DNA from: Rosellinia necatrix
Taxonomy: Eukaryota; Ascomycota; Sordariomycetes; Xylariales; Xylariaceae
Length of the DNA stretch: 64,000 nucleotides
Assembly (NCBI GenBank): GCA_021209875.1
Contig: JAGYVD010000003.1
Location: 3,472,001 to 3,536,000 of the forward strand
Direction of reading: 5' to 3'
Made by a program: the position numbers and the translations under genes. Position 1 is the first letter of the stretch. Each line of letters begins with the position of its first letter. Positions 34,240 through 44,246 of the stretch are shown one piece after another. The notes beneath the pieces were generated by a model. It was given only the letters and a program-made list of their open reading frames with translations, did not search any database and had not been told where the DNA came from.

Positions 34240-35716
34240 AAATAACAACTTAACCGAAGGTTAGTCGCACGGGTTCGGCCCGTTCCCGATACTAACGGGG
34301 CCGCTCTCCGCACACTGAGTCTCCATATAAGGAGGCGGGGGGAGCCGATGCCTGTGGCGAGTATCTAGTGGATTTAGTGAATAGATAAATAAATGAATAA
34401 ATCAAAAATCCAAAAAATCCAAAAAAAAAAAAAAAAAATCAATAAACCCCATTGGCTAGGTATTAACAGCGATAAACAAAAGCTAGGGAGGCATGCGGGT
34501 ATAGTGCCACAAAACCAAGCTGCATCTAGAGCTGCTGCGATACCGAAAGCTTATGCTGCTGAACTTCCTAAGCATGCATTCAAATATGCTTCTGACACAT
34601 GTGGAGTTATTCGCGTCAGTTCCATGTGAACGAAGACCTGCTGGGGCTACCAGTCGAGTACATACATATATACATACAGACATATAGACATATAGACATA
34701 TACATACAGACATATGTATATACCATGCATACATTATTTGCGTTAGCTCGGGCTAGTGGAAACAGTATTGGTCCCCTCGGCTTGGATGATTGGGTGTCCT
34801 GGCTAGCGGGCGTCAAGAAACCAGCATATAAAAATGATCTTGTTTATGCTATCCGCCGATTGCGACCCCGGCTGGAAGATAACAATAAATAATTAATAAC
34901 AATAAAAGAAAAATAATAATAAAAGAAAAAGACAGGCTTTGTATTACCCTCCATGTTTTAACCCCCCGCCATACATTGCGTGTGACTGATTCTGACAAGA
35001 GCACTCAGACACGAGATTATATGTGCCTCGGAAAATACCCATTGGGGAGGTGGGAGCACGGGTATACTACCCCCCTCCCTCCCCCCTTTGCCTCCATATG
35101 TGGTCGGCGGAAAGAACTTGATGGAATACTTGCCGGCGAGGTTGCCGAATCATTACCAGAAGATGTCACCCAGACGGCATACCGAGAATACACAACTCCT
35201 TGTTTAGTCAGCTTGCCCTTTCGATGATTGACTGGCTAGAACTATCTCGGTATGTTTGTGCCAGGGCCTGGACGGCTGGATGCAAATAGGTCGGCCGGCC
35301 CCTAGTTCGCTTTAGAAGAAGGGCTGAAGGGGATAAAGTGAATAAGTCGGCCCCGTGACCCCGTCCGAATGCTGCTGAAGAAGTAGTCAAGTAATCCATT
35401 TTCACGCCCACTATAAAAACCCCGTCATATGCCATTATCTAGTTCCTCCCATGTAAAACATAAGTTACTCGTGAAGCATATATAGGGTGATCGAGGGACC
35501 AAGACAATGTAAGTTCTGCACCCGCCAGTAATATACGTGGGGGGAAGGGGGGGGGGGGAAAGGGGTACGCCTTAGTCTAGATGTTGACCTCACACAGACA
35601 CAGACGTGCTTGACCCTGGGCTTATATCGCCCGAACACTGTTCCTACAGCAGTTACTACCCCCGAGCGCAGAATTAGCCAGCAACGAACGTGGAGCGTGT
35701 ATTGATCCTGGCCACG

Positions 35717-35893
35717 ATGACGAGGCTACAGTCTACTTGGTCGGTGCTGGCCTCTACTTCGTGGCCCATGTGGATGTGCACGAAATGCCATAAGAAAGTA
35801 GGTGCGGGAGAGAGTTGCCCGGACTGTGGCGCACAACAATCAAAGCCCACACGGTTTTGGCCTACCACGCATCAAACGAAGGATACGGTATGA
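35717..35893 (+). CDS. Candidate small zinc-ribbon-like ORF
   Basis: A 58-codon frame from the ATG at 35717, or 41 codons from the ATG at 35768. It holds a CxxC-x9-CxxC pattern, CTKCHKKVGAGESCPDCGAQ, at 35777-35827, a spacing seen in zinc ribbons. A different frame just downstream (about 35912-36106, no ATG) has a hydrophobic stretch that could be a membrane segment, but no plausible intron joins the two. The surrounding region has no other gene. It may be a real small protein, a fragment of a larger decayed gene, or chance. No function is proposed. Confidence 0.2.
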   Translation: MTRLQSTWSVLASTSWPMWMCTKCHKKVGAGESCPDCGAQQSKPTRFWPTTHQTKDTV

Positions 35894-37369
35894 TCCCTGT
35901 GCTCGAGCACAGTGGGAAAGCGAGGACGTGACGATCTGGTGCTGTGCTGTCTCGGGTGCCGACCCCGTGCGGTCGACCTCCACGAGGACTCTTATGCGTG
36001 GTCGATCATCTTGGTCGAAATCGTGGGGGCATTATCCCTGGCCGTTTATAGTTTCGCCACAAGGGACCCCAGCCTTGCGAGGGCGGCTTGTTGGTTAGGA
36101 TATTGAGTCTGTCTGTTTCCGTTCATCTGAGCATCTGTTTTGGTTGGAGGAGTGGTGATCTATGGTCAACGGTATTGGCATCGAGTTAGTGTTTATGATA
36201 ATTCTTACGTCTTTCCTCTTTTGTGAACCAGGGTTGAATCTGTGCGGGGACTTGTGTTTTCAATTGTTTGAAGTGGACAGGTGCTACATTGGCAGTTTCC
36301 CACGACTTCGATCATGTTGGAGTATAGTGTAGTGTGGTTTTTTTTTTTTTTTTTTTCTCGTCTATATTTTTATTTATTTAATTGCACCCTTATTTCCCCT
36401 AATTAGAAAGGTCCGAGAAAGCTAGAACATGCGGATTGTCCTTTCCGGGTATGTATTGCATCATAGTTAGTATAAACTACTTGGTGATGTGCCCCGTAGA
36501 CGCATCACATATCGATAGCGTTGCGACTTATAACCTTCCTACATAGGGCTTTTCTCTTTTTGAAATAAGAAGTGGCCCTACCCTTGAGTAGCGTTATAAC
36601 ATAATGCGAACGGGCATGTGAAGGGGGCGGCGCGTGGAAATACAGCACCGGCTTGGGTGGTGAAATGGTTTTGCTACGGCCATCATCATCCTGGCCTGGT
36701 GAATCAAGGCTACGATTTGACATCCCACGTGGCTACTGACTTCTCATCGGTATCCTGTCCACCATGGATGAAATATCTATATCGTCGTATGCAAACTTGA
36801 ATCGAACTTGAATCGAACTTGGGCAGCATGCAGCCCCGAGATAACCTCTCCAGCGCGTCTACATTAACCGTCTTGCCACCCAAGCCTTTTCTTCCTCCAT
36901 TTCCTGGAGTGAGTTCCACACGCGAGTTGACATTAGCATGGTAGACTACGTGCTCTTGGCCTGAGATCTAAATAACCATGGGGCTTCAGTAAAGATGGCG
37001 ACGCGGATCATTGGACATTATAGTTTCAAAATTGCTACTGACGAGACGTTGCGCCGAATTATTGCTGGAACCAACATATATAATAAACAAAAAAAAGAAA
37101 AAAAAAAAGGCATGCGTCATGTTATGGTTGGCAGTGGTACTGGTAATAGGTACCTTCTATTCTATCCTATCCTAAGTGGTATCAAAAAAAAAAACCTAAC
37201 CGCGCAATGCGACAAACGTCCATCCCCCACGAATTAAAATGATCAAAGTAAAATGGGTGAGATATGAATCTAAACGATTCTTCACCTCCGCCCACCCCAT
37301 CTTAACTTAGGTTCGACAGCAACTAGTATTCTCGTTCGCCACAACCTCGTCAGACCGACCGGCCAACTC

Positions 37370-37891
37370 TTACATTAGCATAACCGCACCAATGACCGCC
37401 GCTAGGACAAGTCCAGACTGGGTCGCAAGCGAATTGGCAGCAGCGGTCGGGATCGGAGAGGAAGGAGACGGAGAGGAAGAATAGGTAGGACCTCCAGGAG
37501 CTGTAGTCAGCCCGGGGTATGTAGAGGAAACCGAGATGGTTGGGTACCCGGTCGAACCACCGTGGGCAGTAGAGTTTGCGACGGGGTATTGAATTGATGT
37601 GGTCGTGTTGGCTGCGTACGAATAGCTCGAGAATGCGGAGGAGGACGAAGATGATGATGGCGACGACGATGACGAAGACGATAAGGACAACGTCGGATAC
37701 GCGGATGGCGTGGGGGTGAAGATAGACGATGAGGAAGTGCTGGGAGGAGGCGTATACAGCGGACAGTCTGTATTGGTAGGGTTGCACTGCGTGATAGTGA
37801 CGGTCGCGGTCATGTAGAGAGTGCTGGTTGTGGTCTGCGCAACGGCAGTCAAGGCGCTCACGGCCAAAACGACCAAGTTTGAAGCGTGCAT
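37370..37891 (-). CDS. Small Ser-rich GPI-anchored cell-wall protein
   Basis: A single exon of 173 residues. Residues 1-19 (MHASNLVVLAVSALTAVAQ) are a signal peptide. A short region with two Cys residues (TQCNPTNTDCPLY) follows. The bulk is Ser/Thr/Pro-rich with runs of Ser (about 68-86), suggesting heavy O-glycosylation. The C-terminus is a hydrophobic tail (SGLVLAAVIGAVMLM) after small residues (AAANSLA), as in GPI-anchor signals. It should be attached to the plasma membrane or wall. Such proteins evolve quickly and I cannot give a family name. The start is the only Met before the signal peptide. Confidence 0.75.
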   Translation of the reverse strand: MHASNLVVLAVSALTAVAQTTTSTLYMTATVTITQCNPTNTDCPLYTPPPSTSSSSIFTPTPSAYPTLSLSSSSSSSPSSSSSSSAFSSYSYAANTTTSIQYPVANSTAHGGSTGYPTISVSSTYPGLTTAPGGPTYSSSPSPSSPIPTAAANSLATQSGLVLAAVIGAVMLM

Positions 37892-39358
37892 TTCGACGGG
37901 CGCGAAGAAGTAGTCTGCACTTGGAAGGTGGATAAGGTTGGCTTGACTCTATTTTGGCTTCCGAAGTCTCGATTGCGTTCGATTCGTCGAACTAGATGAG
38001 ATAGTAAGGATAGCGTCGGTTCCTTGTAGACTCAGGATTGGGGAATCCTCGTTTTGGCGGAAATGATAACGAGAGGGCAAAGAATCCAGTCAGAAAATGA
38101 GTGTGGGGCTTGCAATCAAGAAATGCCAGCTATCGCGAGAGAAAAGAGCGTTGGCGGTAAAGGTTAGGTAGGTATATGAAGTGAGCGGGAGATCAGAGGA
38201 GAAGACAAGAGGGAAAAAAGAGTTGGCACCATAGGCCTTTTCTTACATAATAATTGTAGAAACGACAGAGACGGATTAGCGTGATTTCACACATGATGCC
38301 CCTGAAGCAATCTGGTGGTGCAGGTTAGGTGCTGGGGTTGGTGGGGTCGGGCCTGCGGGAGTAGGTACACTAGTGTAGTGGGTGGTGGACACAGGGCGCC
38401 AGCTTGGGTTAGCTCGGGCTCAAGCGACGAATTAAAACTTGGCAAACATGGGGGCAATCATTACAACATGTGGGCCTCAGCGGGTGGCTACTCTTCCAAT
38501 CAGCAAACACCAATCATCGAGCTCCAAAAATCCCATTATTGCCTGTTCCTGGCATTACCACCCTAGATCACTTTAACTGGAGCGCTTGACTGCAGGTACC
38601 GACCACGTTGGTCCACATAATTACCACACGTACCACGTCGGCCAAAAATTACTTACACGACAATCCGCTTGTCCATGGCTTCCTTTTTTCCATCGCACTT
38701 CAGTCCTCAAGCCGGCGACGTTCCCAGGCACGACGTCACCAGCACGATGTCGCTAGCACGATGTCACGGCATGAGGAGGAGGATGATGATGATGATGATG
38801 ATGCGTTATCTACTTCCTCTTCATACCTAGCTAACACAGCGTAAAGGATGCCTACACTAGATAGATAACACATCACCACAACGCTACGACAGAAACCCGA
38901 CAGACAACCGACAAAAACCCAACAACGCGACCGAGCATCCCTTCGAGTGGTTCCAATAACATGCATTTGGGGTCATGCAAGGCCACCGCCTCTAATGTGA
39001 CAGTTCAGCAGCCGGTCATCTGACCATCCAGTCTGACACAAAAATATGCATCCCTTGCCAGGAAAAAGAAACCCAACCCGGTTAGTTAGCTGTTACCATG
39101 CCTGCCGCACGGCGTTAAACCTGCAAACCCACCGCCGGGAGGAGGACAAACACCTCACCAGTTATTGTGCAAACGCTACCGCCGTCTACCGTCAATCTTC
39201 GACGGCGGCGCAGAATAACGCTCGGCACTAACTAATAGGCGCCCTGAGCATCCAAGGAGCTGCCCGCGCCTTGGGAGGGCCGATCTGCGCTGCAAGGGAA
39301 AAGCCGGGGAAAAGCCGGCTGCTGGTGGCGCTTGGCAGATGCATCAGCCTATGGCCGA
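37892..39358. other. Intergenic region
   Basis: Promoter side of the GPI-protein gene and 3' flank of the coiled-coil gene. A GAT trinucleotide run lies at 38784-38805. Near 38727-38765 there is a short tandem of ACGATGTC-type units. No supported gene. Confidence 0.55.
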
Positions 39359-40147
39359 CTAGTAATCCCGCAGTCTTGCATTCATGTTGGCACACCCAAG
39401 CTGTGCGTGACGAGGGAGCTGTCCGCCGCGGGCGCCTCTGCCAACGCCGTACTCGGCATAGGCATATCTGCCGTACGGTGACGCCTCAATGAGATGGTCG
39501 TCGTACGCGCCCTGGAATCGTGGCTGTGGGGAGTACAGCTGCCCGCGTCTGAGGAGCTCGGCCTCCCCTTCGGCCCGACACCGCCGCTCCTTCTCGGCCT
39601 CCAGCCGCTGTCGCGCGGCGTCCTCACGCTTCTTCGCCTCCTCCTCCAGCATCTGTCGCACGCTCGCGATGTCAGCCGCGCACGCCTCCTGCGTCTCCTG
39701 GATGGCGAGTTGGGCCTCTTTCACGGCAATGTGGGTCCCTCGGATGCCGGCGTGCGCCAGGTCGATGGCGTCCCGCGTCTCCTTGACGTATGATTCGGTG
39801 CTGCTGACGCCCGCCTGGGCCTCCTTGATGGCATCCCGTACCTCCCGGATCTCGCCTGTGATGGCGCTCTTCACCTCATCGATCTTCCTCCCGTTCTCCT
39901 GCGCCGTGTTATACACGTCTTGGCCACTCTGCGCGTACTCCCTCCACCGCTTTTCCGATACCACCATAGGGCGGTTGTCCTCCCAGGCAAGCCAGTCTCC
40001 GTACCGGTAGTCGTAGCCATATCCGTAACGGTAGCCATAGCCATAGTTGTAGTTGACCACGGGCTGGTCTTGATTCATGATGTGCTTGACTTCCTCCCGC
40101 GCAATTTTTCGTGTGTTGCATTCGTGACACTTTTGCTTCTTGGGCAT
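39359..40147 (-). CDS. Uncharacterised coiled-coil protein with Tyr/Gly repeat
   Basis: A single-exon frame of 262 residues from the ATG at 40147 (MPKKQKCHECNTRK); in-frame Mets at 40210 and 40255 would extend it. The N-terminus has one CxxC. Residues about 43-58 are an alternating Tyr-Gly/Arg tract (NYGYGYRYGYGYDYRYGD). From about 90 to 205 the sequence is a long amphipathic helix rich in Ala, Glu, Lys and Gln, with recurring segments such as VKETRDAIDLAHAGI and VKEAQLAIQETQEAC, then a very charged stretch (EEEAKKREDAARQRLEAEKERR). This suggests a coiled coil. The C-terminus is again Tyr/Gly/Arg-rich. I recognise no family. It has no signal peptide, so it is probably cytosolic or nuclear. 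Strong codon structure and composition argue that it is a real gene. Confidence 0.6.
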   Translation of the reverse strand: MPKKQKCHECNTRKIAREEVKHIMNQDQPVVNYNYGYGYRYGYGYDYRYGDWLAWEDNRPMVVSEKRWREYAQSGQDVYNTAQENGRKIDEVKSAITGEIREVRDAIKEAQAGVSSTESYVKETRDAIDLAHAGIRGTHIAVKEAQLAIQETQEACAADIASVRQMLEEEAKKREDAARQRLEAEKERRCRAEGEAELLRRGQLYSPQPRFQGAYDDHLIEASPYGRYAYAEYGVGRGARGGQLPRHAQLGCANMNARLRDY

Positions 40148-41782
40148 CTTGCTGCTGTCTCTGGATTTAGTCTTGGTCCCGTGATAGTTGATGTCGAGAA
40201 TGAGGCACATTATTGGGTATTGAATCGATATTTTGAAGAGGGATATGCTGGTCACTGGTCGATATATCTGCTCGTGTATTTACGGAGTGGAAGGGATATT
40301 GTGAAGGAAGAATGTCAGTGTCAACAATCTGGGATATCTACTGGTCTTATATGTAGGTATTATATATGAGGATCCCAGCCTTCTATGGCTCCGAATTTCA
40401 TCATCAGGGTCAAAGGGAAGTCAGTGGAAGCGGTCGCCCTCAGCCTATTCTTTCTCTCTCTCTCTTTTCCTTTTTTTTTTTTTTTTTTTTTAAGCCAGCC
40501 GCGCGATATTGACGGTAGATGAGCACGTTAGTGTCTCAGTCGTCCCTTTGAAATAGACCTGCGCGTCTCGAACAATGCGTATTATCTCAGGCCAGCACTA
40601 TCCACAGGCCCTTTCACAAACCCCGGAATGGCGGTGATCTTGTGTTTCTGTCATTATTTCCGGGCGGTTACTCAGTAGGTATCTCTTTCCACGAGCCGAA
40701 GCTTTCAAGAAGCATCCATGTCTTCTGGAACACCTGCTTACAGCCGGTGTTTCCGGCGCTTTCAAGTTCATAGACAAGAATGTCTCGCCTGACAAAGAAG
40801 CGCCTTCATCACACTATAATCAGATGGTTGCTTTCATGAACTATGAAATGTGCTACAAAACGATACTGCGATGCGCTGCAGGCGTCATGCCACTACCGCC
40901 CACTTCATTGAGTTGTATTGGGTAGTGCACGCCAACTCCGCAGACAGCGCCATTAACCTCGAAAGCTGCAGCCAAGCAAGGTTGACTGTTGGGGATTGTC
41001 GCTAACCAGATCATAGACTATTACTGTCACTGTTAGTTGAGTGATTCGTGCTGAGAAGAAATTGGCTGATCTATATCGTGACAACCCAACTCAACTTATA
41101 CCTGGTTACCAACATGTGAGCGACAAGCTACAACATTAAAGTATCGTTCTGCTCTACATACACTAGGGCACTCGGTCATTCTAGACAAGCCACTATATTC
41201 GCTATGTCGAAATAGGAGACAAAGCAACTCAAATAAACTAAAAATCTGTTCCGTTTTGGCAGGCGAAGAAGGTCACATAAGCAGATAGTGCAAAGGATGA
41301 AAAAGTATATACAGCTAAAAATCGAGGATAGCCAGAGTATGTACGTCGAAAATGTAAGTGCTTGTCCAGAGGCGCCTGTGCCTCATCGTGCCCCCTCGGG
41401 AAATAGAAGGGAATAGCAACGATGGCGGCCCGAGGCCACATGCAAGACGTCTTCCCCTTTTGTCCGAGGTAAGATGCTAAATGGCGAAAAATGCAAGATC
41501 CAACAAAAACGCCTCCGCCCCCCCTCACACGTTCCGGGTATGAGTAAGCCAACAGTTAATTCGTATCCGCGTGAGATTTCCCAACCCCTCTCCCCTGTCT
41601 GGGTATCTTCGTCTTTTCTGCCCCTCCTGAAAACAAAGCGCTGCGCTATGTATTTATATATACATATATAAAGGGGGGGGAGATAGGGGGACAAAAGCAG
41701 CATGCTGGTATTGATCAACAATGAAATTGCTTAGTCCTCTGGTAGACAAAGTTCGTGCCGATTCCATCGTGGTTGGCGCTTC
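40148..41782. other. Intergenic region
   Basis: No supported gene. A T tract lies at 40470-40491, following CT repeats at 40450-40468. Short open frames at 41238-41721 do not look like protein and may be GH16 3'UTR or chance. Confidence 0.55.
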
Positions 41783-42760
41783 TTATGCCTTGAATGGCTT
41801 GCCGATGGTCTTCTTGGAAGACTCGCCAAAGACCTTGACATAGTTGATCAACCAGTAGCTGTCCTGGAAGTCAGCAGGATTGCCTCCGACGTACTCCTCG
41901 CAGGTGGTTGCCTTGGCGGCGCAGGTGGGGTCGTCGCCGAAGACCTTACCGGCCCACTGACCGCAGAACGTGGTGTCAAAAACGATGTTGTGGTTCATGA
42001 AGTTAGCATCGATATTGCAGCTACCGCCGGAGAAAGAGGCCACGGGCGTCCCCCAGGTGCTGGGATCGGGGTTTCCGGCCTCGATGTCGGAGGGGATGGT
42101 GCCGGTGCGCGGGAAGAAGAAGATCTTGATGGCGCTGGAAGTCCACTGGAGAGCGATCACTCCGCCGCCGATGTCGTTGAAGCCGTTGCCGAAGTCCTGC
42201 GAGTTGCCGGTAGAGGCGCCACAGCCTAGAGTGCCGTCACCAGGGCTGCCGCAGTCGGCGGATGAGAACGAGTCTTGGGAGAATGTGCAACCTGGGGCGG
42301 TATGGAGCGTAATGCTAGAGCTCGACTGCAGATTAACCCCCTCGATGATGTCGATCTCGCCAGAGTGAGGCCAGTTGGGGCCAAAAGACCAAAAGGCTGG
42401 CCAAGAACCACAGGTCGAAGCGGGCTGGTGGGCAATATCGGCGACGATGAGGCCATGGGTGTACGCTTTCTTGGTGCTGACTCGGACCGAGGCACGACCA
42501 GCGGAGGGATTCATGGTCTGCGAGTCGACACCCAGATAGACGCCGTTGTTGGCGTATCCGGCAAGGCCAGTCGAGTTTGCCGTCCCAGCATCGATGTAGT
42601 CAACAAAACCTGCGGTGGGATCAGGGCCGTCGAAGAATTCGAAGTTCTCAAAAAAGTTGCTCGCATCAAAGGTGTCCTGGATAGTGTATGACTGGGCCTG
42701 GGCAGCCACTGCCAGGGACAAAACGCCGCCTAGGCGAACAAGATTGCTTGTGAAAGGCAT
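41783..42760 (-). CDS. GH16 endo-1,3(4)-beta-glucanase, secreted
   Basis: A retaining glycoside hydrolase family 16 enzyme, likely cutting mixed or 1,3-beta-glucans in the wall or in substrate. It is a single exon of 325 residues. Residues 1-22 are a signal peptide (MPFTSNLVRLGGVLSLAVAAQA). The catalytic motif GEIDIIE at 134-140 gives nucleophile Glu135, Asp137 and acid/base Glu140. It is preceded by WPAFWSFGPNWPHS (120-133), typical of the laminarinase-like fungal subgroup. Further family features are NPSAGRASVRVSTKKAYTHGLIVADIAH at about 84-111 and the Cys pairs in the second half. There is no GPI tail or carbohydrate-binding module, so a free extracellular enzyme is expected. The gene stands alone between two gene-poor stretches. 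Confidence 0.93.
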   Translation of the reverse strand: MPFTSNLVRLGGVLSLAVAAQAQSYTIQDTFDASNFFENFEFFDGPDPTAGFVDYIDAGTANSTGLAGYANNGVYLGVDSQTMNPSAGRASVRVSTKKAYTHGLIVADIAHQPASTCGSWPAFWSFGPNWPHSGEIDIIEGVNLQSSSSITLHTAPGCTFSQDSFSSADCGSPGDGTLGCGASTGNSQDFGNGFNDIGGGVIALQWTSSAIKIFFFPRTGTIPSDIEAGNPDPSTWGTPVASFSGGSCNIDANFMNHNIVFDTTFCGQWAGKVFGDDPTCAAKATTCEEYVGGNPADFQDSYWLINYVKVFGESSKKTIGKPFKA

Positions 42761-43722
42761 ATTTCAAGCCTGGGTATGTAGTGCCGAGGCAGGTGGTCTG
42801 CGTGAGGTTTTGTGACTGGCGTGGTAGTCGTGTACAACAACAAGAACACCTGAGATGCGGACTGAGTAGTGCCTTGCTAGAATATAACAATAACAAGGGT
42901 CCTGCGCCTGGTAAGGAGGGTGCCTCTGCAAAAGAGAAGGTAGATATGGCCGAGAACGGGAGTCAAGCTGCCGGGTGAGTGACGTGAGTGACGTGACGGA
43001 CGCTTTTAAGAAACCAAGGTCGTGTCGTGCCGTGAATGGGCCGTGGAGGGTTGAAAGGCAGTGCTTGCGCGCTGTGCCTCGGACTTGTATTGTTCGGTCT
43101 GGCAGGTTTTGTCTTCAACCACAAACAAATCTATACACCTACGGCGCGCCGTCGACGAGGGGCTTGTCAGGATCAGACCGGGACAAAGCAGCACGGGCTA
43201 CTTTGTATAGGTAGGTTACCTAGGTAGGTTACCTTGTTGCGATATACCCAGGGGGCCTGCGAGGAGCGACAAATAGACGACTGGCCAGGGCCACGGGCGA
43301 GGGACGTCTTCGTGATGAACCTAAGGGAATGAATGGGCTGGGGCACGGGCAAGAGATGTTGACGTTGACAAACGGCAGTCGTGTATACTTATATACAACT
43401 TTAGACCCGGCTGGGTGACGGCGCAGCTACCAGATGTATTAGGTGCAGGGTGGGAGAGTGGAAGAGTGGAAGAGTGGAAGAGTGAAGAGTGAAGAGTGAA
43501 GAGTGAAGGTGAAATGAGGAAGGACCAGCTTCCCTGTGAATGCCGCGATGACGAAAAGAGAAAGAGAAAGGAAGATGTTTGCACCCATTAGGAATGTCAA
43601 GCCATAAAGTCGTCTGGGACAAACCAAGCCCTGGACCAGTGGACATAGGTAGCGCCGTGGTCAAGGCGGCCCGATAGGATGGTTCTAACCAAGCACTTGG
43701 TTGGTAATGTAATGTAATGTCT

Positions 43723-43782
43723 GTAGTTGGAAGAGTAGTTGGAAGAGTAGTTGGAAGAGTAGTTGGAAAAGTAGTTGGAAAA
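43723..43782. repeat. 12-bp tandem repeat, five units
   Basis: Unit GTAGTTGGAAGA; three exact copies followed by two copies ending AAAA. Read directly. Confidence 0.95.
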
Positions 43783-44190
43783 GTAGAGGTAGGTAAAGGA
43801 CCTTGCTTGCACCGTTCGCCTTAGTTGCTCAAGTGGTCCATCCTTGTGCAATGTGGTGGTGCTTGTTTCTGGTGTTTTATTCCTTTGCTATGCACCCACC
43901 TCCGGATCGTCAAAGTGCGCTTGTCAGTATTTATCTAACCTACCTTACCTAGGTACCTTACCTAAGATACCTTACCCAGGTAGGTGTACCTGGTAGGTAA
44001 CCAAGCTAGCTACTAGGTACCCGAGAGTCTCCCGTCCTTCGAGGTTGCTTGTGTATCTCGAAGATTGATATAACTACCTACTTATACTTAGATCTACCCA
44101 ACGTAAGGTACCTCCTACCCTACCTAAGATACATATAGGGGTATGTATGTACTTGCTGGATACAGAGATTCATCCATGTTGTGTAGGTAG

Positions 44191-44246
44191 GTAGGTACGA
44201 GCAAGTAGGTACGTGCAAGTAGGTACGAGCAAGTAGGTACGAGCAG
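44191..44246. repeat. 14-bp tandem repeat, four units
   Basis: Unit GTAGGTACGAGCAA; the second copy has a T for A and the fourth ends CAG. It overlaps the dispersed AGGT motif family. Confidence 0.95.

Larger units (their letters stand above)
28991..37369. other. Gene-poor 8.4-kb region
   Basis: No gene can be supported with confidence on either strand. Contents include a TGTG/TGTA microsatellite (29030-29118), AGGT runs (29130-29150, 29275-29310), and weak retroelement-like peptide fragments at 32700-33300. Direct repeats flank an AT palindrome at 33580-33641. Two G-quadruplex-type G tracts lie at 34215-34239 and 35539-35565. There are A-rich or T-rich tracts (34418-34438, 36338-36357, 37085-37108) and a small CxxC candidate ORF at 35717-35893. 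It may be decayed repeat DNA with little or no coding content. Confidence 0.55.

Noticed and set aside
34255..34320. GGGTTCGGCCC, tRNA T-arm-like word
   Set aside because: No matching acceptor, D or anticodon stems could be drawn.
39489..40010. 173-codon + strand frame opposite the coiled-coil gene
   Set aside because: Antisense shadow; the minus-strand reading is far more protein-like.
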